DNA of 64,000 nucleotides from JABCPE02 sp963518845 (GTDB lineage: Bacteria > Bacteroidota > Bacteroidia > Flavobacteriales > Weeksellaceae), in assembly GCA_963518845.1 (NCBI GenBank), contig CAUQKV010000008.1:1-64000 (forward strand), written 5' to 3'. Under the pieces are notes generated by a model. That model did not search any database and had not been told where the DNA came from. It saw only the letters and a list, made by a program, of their open reading frames with translations. How positions within the stretch are numbered: the first letter of the stretch is position 1; each line of letters opens with the position of its first letter. The position numbers and the translations under genes are program-made. This document shows, in pieces, positions 1 to 7,227 of this stretch.

Positions 1-1309
1 TTTTAATGAAATTCATCGGATTCATCATTTTTACGATATCCACATCTGCCATTTCGGCTTTTGTATATTCATATGTTCTGGCTCCACCTTCGACAGGATA
101 TTCTGTTATGAAAAACTTGGCTGTATTATTATCAAAAGAAAATTTTGTAAAGTGCTTATTATCAACTGTTAAATCTCCAAACAAATTGTTCTCTCCAGCG
201 GATAAATCCAAGGCATCAAACGCAGGAGCGGATTTACTTCTACGAAGATATTCTTTGGAATAAGTTTTAAAATCCAGCCCTACTACTTTTTTATTTTTAA
301 ACTCAAGCCAAGAATATTTACTCAAATCATTTCCTTCCGAGATGGCTTTATTAGCTGAATTTATCACATATTTTTTTATATATTCTTTGAATGTTCCTTC
401 TCCTTTTTCATTGAGCATCAATGTTTTTCCGTTTTCATCTTTTAGTTTTAAGGAATTCACATATTTAGGAAACATAGCAGCCAGTTTGGGCTGAACAGCG
501 ATTTGTTCCTCAGTCAAGGTTTCTGTGAATATCTCAATATAACCAGGATGGACAAGATTTATTACCTTATAATCCTTCACATGTCCATACTGCCATTCGT
601 AGGCTGCATCAGCATTGTCAAGATTGGTAATTGGGCAATAGGCAGAGACCGCAAAAATATCATCTCTCGCAGCAGCAGCGCCTAATTCATTCAAGTAAGA
701 ATTATAAATTTTCTGATTTCCACTCGCTCCCAAAAGCGCTGAAAGGGCTCCGCCTGCTCTTGTTCCGTTAGAAATGATTTTTTCGGCATTACCCGGCATT
801 ATTTTATCATTAAATCTAAGATACCTCACCGCCGCCTTTAAATCTACTATCGCAGCAGGAGCTTTGCCAATGTATTGTGCTTTATCATTAGTAAGTTTAC
901 GCCCTCTTGCTCCTGGAGATGCCACTACATAGCCTTTGGACAGGGCGACAAGGATAGCATTGTCCTTGCCTGTTATTCGGTCTTTTATTGGCTCTCCTGC
1001 TTGTGAGGACATATATCTACCTACATCATTTGGGAGGAAAATAGGCGCTGTATCAGCATTATACTTTCTGATGTTTTTTCCCTCGTAGTATTCCACAGGG
1101 ATATAAATGTTCATACTCTGATATCGTACATCCACAGGATGGCTGACATAGACTACATCTTCGTAAGCTCTGAAAGAAATTTCTTTTCCTGCGACCTGAG
1201 CCGTTTTTATGGTGTATTTTTCTGAATCAAAATTCAGAGAATACTCTTTGGACTGGGCGTGCATCATAGAAGCCGCCACTGCCATAATTCCTATTGCTGT
1301 TTTTTTCAT
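1..1309 (-). CDS. tannase-like alpha/beta hydrolase, secreted, 3' end beyond the window; nucleophile Ser replaced by Arg
   Basis: The reverse-strand frame is open from the ATG at 1309 to the left edge, giving 436 residues with no stop. It opens with a Sec signal peptide (MKKTAIGIMAVAASMMHAQS). The segments TAPIFLPNDVGRYM and AVSAYCPITNLDNAD resemble bacterial tannases (galloyl esterases), which carry a GTSAGG nucleophile elbow. Here the elbow reads NGTRAGGALSALLG: the nucleophile codon at 758-760 is AGA (Arg) instead of a Ser codon. The acid and base of the triad would lie near or beyond the window edge. The family fold and export are well supported. Catalytic activity is doubtful unless the base is an error. 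A -7 box lies upstream at 1363-1370. Confidence 0.8.
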   Translation of the reverse strand, partial: MKKTAIGIMAVAASMMHAQSKEYSLNFDSEKYTIKTAQVAGKEISFRAYEDVVYVSHPVDVRYQSMNIYIPVEYYEGKNIRKYNADTAPIFLPNDVGRYMSSQAGEPIKDRITGKDNAILVALSKGYVVASPGARGRKLTNDKAQYIGKAPAAIVDLKAAVRYLRFNDKIMPGNAEKIISNGTRAGGALSALLGASGNQKIYNSYLNELGAAAARDDIFAVSAYCPITNLDNADAAYEWQYGHVKDYKVINLVHPGYIEIFTETLTEEQIAVQPKLAAMFPKYVNSLKLKDENGKTLMLNEKGEGTFKEYIKKYVINSANKAISEGNDLSKYSWLEFKNKKVVGLDFKTYSKEYLRRSKSAPAFDALDLSAGENNLFGDLTVDNKHFTKFSFDNNTAKFFITEYPVEGGARTYEYTKAEMADVDIVKMMNPMNFIK

Positions 1310-1362
1310 TTGACTAATTGTTTATACAAATAAAATTAAAAAATTCTACTTAAAATTTATCT

Positions 1363-1370
1363 CAAAGTTA
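1363..1370 (-). promoter_or_regulatory. -7 box of the tannase-like gene
   Basis: On the reverse strand this reads TAACTTTG, matching the Bacteroidota -7 consensus TAnnTTTG, about 54 bases before the ATG at 1309. No well-spaced -33 TTG is visible. Confidence 0.4.
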
Positions 1371-1410
1371 ATGCATATATTTCAATCATTGATAAAATCT
1401 CTTGGTAAAA

Positions 1411-1443
1411 TTGATTATAATATTTGATTTTTATTTACTTTTG
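1411..1443 (+). promoter_or_regulatory. sod promoter
   Basis: A TTG at 1411-1413 and TACTTTTG at 1436-1443 are 22 bases apart, fitting the Bacteroidota -33/-7 pattern. The sod ATG follows 23 bases downstream. Confidence 0.45.
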
Positions 1444-1466
1444 GCGGAATTTTTAAATAGAATATT

Positions 1467-2060
1467 ATGTCATTTAACTTACCTAAACTAGAATATGCAT
1501 ACGATGCACTAGAACCTACAATAGATGCAAAAACTATGGAAATCCACCATACCAAGCATCATCAGGCGTATATAGATAATCTTAATAAAGCCATAGAGGG
1601 AACCAACCTAGAAGGGAAAAGCATAGAAGAAATCTGTAAGGCGGCAGATGCACCCGCGCTGAGAAATAATGGAGGAGGACACTACAACCACTCTCTTTTC
1701 TGGGAAATTCTAACTCCCAATGGAGCTAAAGAACCTGTGGGAAATGTGAAAAAAGCGATAGAAAACTACGGCGGTTTTGAGAAATTCAAGGCTGATCTTT
1801 CGGAGGCTGCTAAGACAAGATTCGGTTCTGGATGGGCTTGGCTGTGTAAGAAAGCAAACGGCGAAGTAGAAATCTGTTCTACTCCGAATCAGGATAACCC
1901 GCTGATGCCGAATGCTGGCTGCTCTGGAACGCCTATTCTAGGGATAGATGTCTGGGAACATGCATATTATCTAAATTACCAAAACAGAAGACCAGACTAC
2001 ATCAGTGCATTTTTTGAAGTCATTAACTGGGACAAAGTAGAGGAACTTTACAACAAATAA
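1467..2060 (+). CDS. sodA: superoxide dismutase, Mn-type of the Fe/Mn family
   Basis: This cytoplasmic enzyme converts superoxide to hydrogen peroxide and oxygen. The 197-residue product has the usual family length. The four metal ligands are visible: His27 (MEIHHTKHH), His75 (GGHYNHSLFW), Asp161 and His165 (DVWEHAYYLNYQ). The second-sphere Gln sits in the C-terminal half (NQDNPLMPN, Gln142) with Gly at the position where Fe enzymes carry Gln, which points to the Mn or cambialistic type. It is a single gene with its own promoter at 1411-1443 and terminator at 2066-2110. The symbol sodA follows the Mn-type reading; sodB would be used if it proved Fe-dependent. Confidence 0.95.
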   Translation: MSFNLPKLEYAYDALEPTIDAKTMEIHHTKHHQAYIDNLNKAIEGTNLEGKSIEEICKAADAPALRNNGGGHYNHSLFWEILTPNGAKEPVGNVKKAIENYGGFEKFKADLSEAAKTRFGSGWAWLCKKANGEVEICSTPNQDNPLMPNAGCSGTPILGIDVWEHAYYLNYQNRRPDYISAFFEVINWDKVEELYNK

Positions 2061-2065
2061 GAAAG

Positions 2066-2110
2066 AAAAAATTGGAATGAATTTTATATGAATTTGTTCC
2101 AATTTTTTTT
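2066..2110 (+). terminator. terminator after sod
   Basis: Perfect 12-bp arms (AAAAAATTGGAA and TTCCAATTTTTT) are separated by 19 bases and end in a T run. Confidence 0.7.
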
Positions 2111-2137
2111 ATTAAATTTAGACAAAAATTTATTGCA

Positions 2138-2836
2138 ATGAAAAATAAAATTTATTTTTGGATGATAGGTCTAGTGATGACCTTGGTTTCGTGTAATGTA
2201 ACCGCTGATGTTACCCTGCACGAAGACAAAACACAGAGTATAAAAATAGACTTCGATGGGAAGGAAGCAGCGAAAATCTTTAAAGATGAGAATAAGAAGA
2301 AGAAAAAAGATAAAGATGACCTCCCAAAAGAATGGACCAGCTTCTATGACCTGGATAAAAAAGAAAGAACCACCGATGCAGATACCATAGCAGTGATGAA
2401 AAAAATATATATAAAAGGCGGCTATGATAAGGATGAGGAGATGACAGATATTTTCGTTAAAACTGATAAACTGACTAATAAAGAATTGTCTCTTGTCTTC
2501 AATAAAAAAGATGGAGAAGAGTTTCCAGTTCTTGATTTGTTCTCCAAAAATGAATGGGACGGAAAAACTTTGAAAATAAACACTTCTGTACTAAATGATA
2601 TACTCGTCAAAATAAATCAAGACAAAGAAAGTGGCTTCGATTGGATGATATTTACTAAAAACTATCGGGTAACTTTCCATTTCAATTCGGAAATAAATAA
2701 AATAGAAGGAAAACATGATTTGGTAAGAAAAGTAAATAACAACACGGTAGAAATAAAGTTTAATATGGATAATGTAAAGAAAAAAGGATTTAAATTCAAA
2801 AAAGATGATTCTTTTATAACAATTACTACGAAATAA
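2138..2836 (+). CDS. lysine-rich lipoprotein of unknown function
   Basis: The product is 232 residues, with an N-terminal hydrophobic segment and a lipobox (LVSC; Cys at about residue 19), so it should be a lipid-anchored envelope protein. The mature part is very rich in Lys and Asp, including a KKKKKDKDD run near residue 55. No catalytic motif or known domain is recognised. It follows sod but is separated from it by a terminator, and has its own terminator at 2862-2898, so it appears monocistronic. Confidence 0.75.
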   Translation: MKNKIYFWMIGLVMTLVSCNVTADVTLHEDKTQSIKIDFDGKEAAKIFKDENKKKKKDKDDLPKEWTSFYDLDKKERTTDADTIAVMKKIYIKGGYDKDEEMTDIFVKTDKLTNKELSLVFNKKDGEEFPVLDLFSKNEWDGKTLKINTSVLNDILVKINQDKESGFDWMIFTKNYRVTFHFNSEINKIEGKHDLVRKVNNNTVEIKFNMDNVKKKGFKFKKDDSFITITTK

Positions 2837-2861
2837 AAACCAAGCTAAATAGGTACTTTTC

Positions 2862-2898
2862 ATCAGGTTCAGCCTCAAAAACTGAATCTGATTTTTTT
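2862..2898 (+). terminator. terminator after the lipoprotein gene
   Basis: ATCAGGTTCAG and CTGAATCTGAT form an 11-bp stem with one G-T pair, followed by seven T. Confidence 0.7.
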
Positions 2899-2899
2899 A

Positions 2900-3240
2900 T
2901 CAACAATGTCTGTGGCTAATGAGGAAAAACTATCTTTATTCCATGTGGAAAACTTCCAAGAAAAAATATTTTGAAATCCGAAATAAAATTCTAATGAGAA
3001 AAATTTTCCCACAAGTCAAGAATTATTTTCAAATAAAAACCTCTGTTTTTTAATAGGCTTATTCACATTACACTTGGTCACATTGTCTTTATTTCAGACT
3101 TATTCACGAATGTTGATAAGCCTTTTTATAAATTTAAAATCAATGTTTTATGATGTGAATTATCTATGAATTTCAGCTAAAATATTTGTGCTAAACTTTC
3201 ATAAAAAATTTATCCACTAAACCCAGCATTATAACAATAT
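2900..3240. other. gene-free region with a cluster of DnaA-box-like 9-mers (candidate oriC)
   Basis: No gene is supported between 2837 and 3385. Against TTATNCACA the region holds one perfect site, TTATTCACA at 3059-3067. Near matches are TTTTCCACA (reverse strand, 2944-2952), TTATTCACG (3100-3108), TAATTCACA (reverse, 3154-3162), TTATCCACT (3210-3218) and TTAGCCACA (reverse, 2911-2919). The surrounding sequence is strongly AT-rich, as a DNA-unwinding element would be. Origins in this phylum need not sit beside dnaA. Two parS-like sites 4-6 kb away support an origin-proximal position. This remains an inference from motif density. Confidence 0.4.
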
Positions 3241-3347
3241 ACATCATATATCTTTTTTAAATTAAATAGAAAAAATGAATATTGTAATAGTGTGGTGCTT
3301 GGGGAATTTTTTGTTGGCTAAAATTTTTATTGGACAAATTAATAAAT

Positions 3348-3355
3348 TAACTTTG
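3348..3355 (+). promoter_or_regulatory. -7 box of pgk
   Basis: TAACTTTG matches TAnnTTTG, 30 bases before the pgk ATG. The nearest TTG (3330-3332) is 15 bases upstream, shorter than usual. Confidence 0.45.
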
Positions 3356-3385
3356 CAGAAAGTAATCAAATAAAAATATGTACAT

Positions 3386-4576
3386 ATGAAAACGATTAAA
3401 CAATTTGATTTTTCTGGTAAAAAAGCCTTGGTGAGAGTAGACTTCAATGTCCCTCAGGATGAAAACCTAAAGGTAACAGATAATACCAGAATCACGGCTG
3501 TGAAACCTACGATTGAGAAAATTCTTTCCGATGGCGGTTCAGTTATCCTAATGACGCATTTAGGACGGCCAAAAGGAGAGAAAAATGATAAATACTCACT
3601 AAAACATATTCTTCCTGAGATAGAAAAAATTTTGGGTAAATCGGTGAAGTTCGCTGAGGACTGCATTGGTGAGGAGGCTGTAAAACTAGCTTCTGAGCTG
3701 AAAAGCGGAGAAATCCTTTTATTAGAAAACCTTAGATTCTATAACGAGGAAGAAAAAGGAGACAAGGCCTTTGCAGAAAAATTAGCCAAGTTAGGCGATG
3801 CGTATGTGAATGATGCCTTCGGTACGGCTCACAGAGCACATGCTTCTACGGCTGTAATCGCTGAATTTTTCCCTCAGACTAAATTTTTCGGGCTGCTTAT
3901 GGCGAAAGAATTAGAAGCGATAGATAAAGTCCTTCACTCTGGAGAAAAGCCTATTACAGCGATACTTGGAGGTTCTAAAGTTTCTACCAAAATTACCATT
4001 ATAGAAAATATTCTGCAAGTGGTGGATAATCTGATTATCGGTGGAGGAATGGCTTTCACTTTTATCAAAGCGCAGGGCGGAAATGTAGGAAATTCTTTGG
4101 TGGAGGATGACAAGCTGGATTTGGCTTTAGAAATTTTAGAAAAGGCTAAAAATCAGAATGTTAAAGTATATATTCCTGTAGATGTTATTGCAGCGAAAGA
4201 GTTTAACAATGATGCTGAAAGAAAAGAAGTGGCAGCAAATGAAATTCCAGACGGCTGGATGGGGCTGGATGTAGGAAGTGAGTCACAGAAAATAAATAAC
4301 GATGTGATTATGAGTTCCAAAACTATTCTTTGGAATGGTCCTTTGGGAGTTTTTGAAATGTCTAATTTTGCTGAAGGAACTAAAGCTCTGGGAGACAGTA
4401 TAGCAGAGGCTACTAAAGCGGGTGCATTTTCTCTCGTAGGGGGAGGGGACAGTGTAGCATTCGTGAAGCAGTTTGGTTATGCAGATAAGGTTTCTTATGT
4501 ATCTACAGGTGGTGGAGCGATGCTGGAAAGCCTTGAAGGACTGGAACTTCCAGGAGTATCAGCTATTAATAAATAA
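3386..4576 (+). CDS. pgk: phosphoglycerate kinase
   Basis: Glycolytic enzyme transferring a phosphate from 1,3-bisphosphoglycerate to ADP. The 396-residue product has normal length. The N-terminal substrate-binding signature VRVDFNVP is at residues 16-23, HLGRPKG near residue 59, and the C-terminal nucleotide-binding loop GGGDSVAF near residue 352. The ATG at 3386 is preceded by an AT-rich leader and a -7 box. The gene stands alone, closed by a strong terminator at 4592-4625. It is immediately downstream of the DnaA-box-rich gap. Confidence 0.97.
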   Translation: MKTIKQFDFSGKKALVRVDFNVPQDENLKVTDNTRITAVKPTIEKILSDGGSVILMTHLGRPKGEKNDKYSLKHILPEIEKILGKSVKFAEDCIGEEAVKLASELKSGEILLLENLRFYNEEEKGDKAFAEKLAKLGDAYVNDAFGTAHRAHASTAVIAEFFPQTKFFGLLMAKELEAIDKVLHSGEKPITAILGGSKVSTKITIIENILQVVDNLIIGGGMAFTFIKAQGGNVGNSLVEDDKLDLALEILEKAKNQNVKVYIPVDVIAAKEFNNDAERKEVAANEIPDGWMGLDVGSESQKINNDVIMSSKTILWNGPLGVFEMSNFAEGTKALGDSIAEATKAGAFSLVGGGDSVAFVKQFGYADKVSYVSTGGGAMLESLEGLELPGVSAINK

Positions 4577-4591
4577 TTGAATTATAAAAAG

Positions 4592-4625
4592 AAGCGAACT
4601 CTAAATTTTAGGGTTCGCTTTTTTT
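4592..4625 (+). terminator. terminator after pgk
   Basis: AAGCGAACTCTAAA pairs with TTTAGGGTTCGCTT (one wobble pair), followed by a T run. Confidence 0.85.
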
Positions 4626-4666
4626 ATGAATATTTTTAAGTAAAATTTTTTTGTGTATATAAAAAC

Positions 4667-5479
4667 TTAAGTACAGTCCCAATTGTACATTACATCATCA
4701 AACTGGCATTTCGCCAAATCTTCTGGACTTATAAAAAAGTTAGCCACGCCACAATCGCCCCATATAATCTCTACATCTTCTATTTCATCAGAATCTATTT
4801 GAAGAAGAAGTAGGGTATGAGGGTCATTGTCTTTACGAGGATCATCTTGGGTGAAGTAAGGATAACCACCAATCTTATGCCCTGTGCTGTCTAAATCACG
4901 AATAAAGTCAGCTTCATCAGGTAACTGATATAGATACTCTATTTTGTCTGAAAAGGTTTCATTCCATTTTTCTATAAAAAGTTTTTGTGCGGAATGTTCG
5001 TCCAATGAAAAAGTTTCAATTTCTTTGGTAAAATGTAAAGCAAACTGCAAATCAGCATCAAAAGGCAGATTGTCATTATCAAAAACATAATCTTCTATAA
5101 AATCATCAATGGACAAAGCTTCACCAATAGTAGGGTAGTAGAGTATTCGCTTAAAGTCATTACTGCAAGGATTGTCAAAGTCTAGCCCAAATAGATAATC
5201 TTCAGTATCTGCTATCCAGAACTGCAATAGACCTTTTTTAGGATAGATATTGTTTTCGGGTAGTTGTTCACAGTTAATTTGTGCTAGCATAAAGAGAGGT
5301 TTGCCTTCAGCACTTGTAGGCAGTGAGCCTCCTTTTGGGATATAGGGCATGCCACCAAATTTACTATCGGTAAGTGCTAAACTATCAGATAAGGATAGTT
5401 TGATACGAATCATCTCCCGCTGTGTAGCAGCATTAAGGTCAGCAACTAATTGCTCAATTTGTTCTTGTGTAGGAATCAT
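4667..5479 (-). CDS. DUF1963 (YwqG-like) protein
   Basis: A 270-residue acidic, soluble protein. Features typical of DUF1963/YwqG are KFGGMPYIPKGG near residue 40, PLFMLAQINCEQLP near residue 61, GLLQFWI near residue 83, and HKIGGYPYFTQDDPR in the C-terminal third. The molecular role of the family is not established. YwqG-type proteins are often found among immunity genes of polymorphic toxin systems, but no toxin gene is near here. It is a single gene between the pgk terminator and mgtC, with a -7 box at 5502-5509. Confidence 0.8.
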   Translation of the reverse strand: MIPTQEQIEQLVADLNAATQREMIRIKLSLSDSLALTDSKFGGMPYIPKGGSLPTSAEGKPLFMLAQINCEQLPENNIYPKKGLLQFWIADTEDYLFGLDFDNPCSNDFKRILYYPTIGEALSIDDFIEDYVFDNDNLPFDADLQFALHFTKEIETFSLDEHSAQKLFIEKWNETFSDKIEYLYQLPDEADFIRDLDSTGHKIGGYPYFTQDDPRKDNDPHTLLLLQIDSDEIEDVEIIWGDCGVANFFISPEDLAKCQFDDVMYNWDCT

Positions 5480-5501
5480 TTTTGTTATGTTTTTTGATAG
5501 A

Positions 5502-5509
5502 CAAATTTA
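5502..5509 (-). promoter_or_regulatory. -7 box of the DUF1963 gene
   Basis: The reverse strand reads TAAATTTG, 22 bases before the ATG at 5479, and fits TAnnTTTG. Confidence 0.35.
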
Positions 5510-5516
5510 AAAAATA

Positions 5517-6263
5517 TTAAAAACTCATATCTTTTACTGATTTTATATTATTTTTAGAGGAAAGAATCATTACGATTTCTGAGAGATTCTTATTATTTTC
5601 CTCGGTGGTTGCATTGAATGTTATAATATTGTTTTTCAGATTTTTATCAACTTTATTGATGTTTATTTCTTTTTGGATAAAAACTTCATAACATTCAGAA
5701 ATTATTTCTGAGACAGCAGAATTTTCATCGATTTCAATTTCAAAAATAAGGTTAGAAGATTTTTTCATGAAAATAGTTTCTACCTTTTTCAGTGCTGTCA
5801 TGATGATGAGCATAAAAATAATGGCCACGATGGCAATGTTATAAAATCCCCAGCCAATTCCTAAACCTACGCAACCAGTTGCCCAGATTCCAGCCGCGGT
5901 GGTTAGTCCCTCCACTTCGCCTTTTTCTTTGATGATGCTTCCAGCACCGAGGAAACCTATTCCGCTAATAACCTGCGCCCCAAGACGCCCCAAATCACTT
6001 TTCATAAAGGATGCTAGATCAGGGAAATTTTTTTCGAAATTGAAGATGTTTATTCTGAGCTGGTCTTGGACTATAGAAACTATCGCCGCACCGAAGCAGA
6101 CAAGAATGTAAGTTCTGAACCCAGCAGGTTTGTTATTTCTCTCTCTTTCAATCCCGACAATTCCTCCGAAAATAACTGCCAGTAGAAGTCGTAAAAAAAC
6201 TACATCCACTGTTAGTTCTCCTACAAATTTAATTTTTGATATGTTGCTAAAAAATTCAAACAT
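5517..6263 (-). CDS. MgtC/SapB family inner-membrane protein
   Basis: A 248-residue protein with four to five hydrophobic segments in the first 155 residues. The MgtC signature appears as RLLLAVIFGGIVGIERERNN near residue 26, followed by AGFRTYILVCFGAA and GIGFLGAGSIIKE. The soluble C-terminal part (about 165-248) looks like the small regulatory domain of longer MgtC proteins. MgtC proteins are linked to growth at low magnesium and, in pathogens, to survival in macrophages and modulation of ATP synthase. Which role applies here cannot be read from sequence. No Mg transporter or leader is adjacent. Confidence 0.88.
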   Translation of the reverse strand: MFEFFSNISKIKFVGELTVDVVFLRLLLAVIFGGIVGIERERNNKPAGFRTYILVCFGAAIVSIVQDQLRINIFNFEKNFPDLASFMKSDLGRLGAQVISGIGFLGAGSIIKEKGEVEGLTTAAGIWATGCVGLGIGWGFYNIAIVAIIFMLIIMTALKKVETIFMKKSSNLIFEIEIDENSAVSEIISECYEVFIQKEININKVDKNLKNNIITFNATTEENNKNLSEIVMILSSKNNIKSVKDMSF

Positions 6264-6352
6264 GATGTTTTCTTTTTAATTTAAAAATTTCTTGAAAAAA
6301 TATATTTTTGAGTAAAAAATTGGCTTTATTAAACCTATTAAAAATCCATTTT

Positions 6353-7177
6353 CTAAGTTTTTTTGATAATATATATCAAACTTGAAAATTCACCCGTTTT
6401 TGATGCTTTAAAATTAGAAATCGCTCCGTGAATTGCTCCAAAAAACCAAAAAAGAGGATTTTTCTTATATTTTTCACTTAGCATAGAGATATAATAAGAA
6501 TCGAGCAGGAGAGGTTTTATTTTTCTGATTTTCCAATTTTCATTATTCATCAATTTTTCCATTCCTGATTTTGAGAAATGCCAAATGTGTCTCGGCACAT
6601 CATAGGCAGCCCAAAATTCTTTATATTTTTTTCCGTCGTAGGAAGTGTGGTTCGGAACGGCGATGATGAGAAGTCCATTTGGTTTTAATTTTTCATGAAA
6701 AATTTTTAGATATTTTTCTCTTTCCTCTATATGCTCGAAAACATGCCATAGGGTGATAGCATCCAGACTTTCGTTTTCTATTTCTGTGAGTTCTGGATTG
6801 GAAATAAAAACTGTTTTTTCGGATTTTTGTTTTGCGAAATTTCTTGCATTTTCATTTGGTTCAAATCCGAAAGTGGTGTATTCGTTTTCTATAAATTTTA
6901 CAAACTCTCCCGCGCCGCATCCGTAGTCTAATATTTTCAGATGAGTTCCTATTTCATTCTTGATTATATTTTTTTTGTAATTAAGATTAAACTTCTGTAA
7001 AAATTTATATACTTTTTCTTTCAAACTTCCCGAATCCTGATGATGCGAAATATAATTTTTGCTTTCATAATATTTACCTAAATCATCAGGCAGGGGAGAA
7101 GTTTTATAAATCCCTTGGATTTCTGTTTCTATAATTTCAAATTCTTCCTGTGAGAGAAAGTGGTCTTTTATTTTCAT
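6353..7177 (-). CDS. class I SAM-dependent methyltransferase
   Basis: A 274-residue protein with a Rossmann-type SAM site (LDYGCGAGEFVKFIE near residue 87). The acidic loop GFEPNENA, the motif LWHVFEHIEE and the post-IV strand GLLIIAVPN follow in order. Length and layout match the broad methyltransferase-11/23 type of small-molecule or lipid methyltransferases. The substrate cannot be assigned. It lies just downstream of mnmG on the same strand, with a parS-like palindrome in the gap between them. Confidence 0.82.
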   Translation of the reverse strand: MKIKDHFLSQEEFEIIETEIQGIYKTSPLPDDLGKYYESKNYISHHQDSGSLKEKVYKFLQKFNLNYKKNIIKNEIGTHLKILDYGCGAGEFVKFIENEYTTFGFEPNENARNFAKQKSEKTVFISNPELTEIENESLDAITLWHVFEHIEEREKYLKIFHEKLKPNGLLIIAVPNHTSYDGKKYKEFWAAYDVPRHIWHFSKSGMEKLMNNENWKIRKIKPLLLDSYYISMLSEKYKKNPLFWFFGAIHGAISNFKASKTGEFSSLIYIIKKT

Positions 7178-7203
7178 TTTAATTTTTTATAAAACAATCA
7201 CAA

Positions 7204-7219
7204 TGTTTCATGTGAAACA
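7204..7219. other. candidate parS site 1
   Basis: TGTTTCATGTGAAACA differs from the classical parS TGTTTCACGTGAAACA at one central base. It is the core of a longer palindrome (7199-7224) with 12-bp perfect arms around a central TG. It lies in the mnmG-methyltransferase gap. A terminator role for mnmG is possible, but no T tract follows directly in that direction and a second near-identical site lies on the other side of mnmG. Confidence 0.7.
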
Positions 7220-7227
7220 TTGTGATT

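Noticed and set aside
3262..3447. 61-residue reverse ORF before and into pgk
   Set aside because: Overlaps the pgk promoter and start; no coding character.
7199..7224. Terminator reading of the palindrome after mnmG
   Set aside because: No T tract directly after the stem in the mnmG direction, and its match to parS plus the second copy make parS the better reading.
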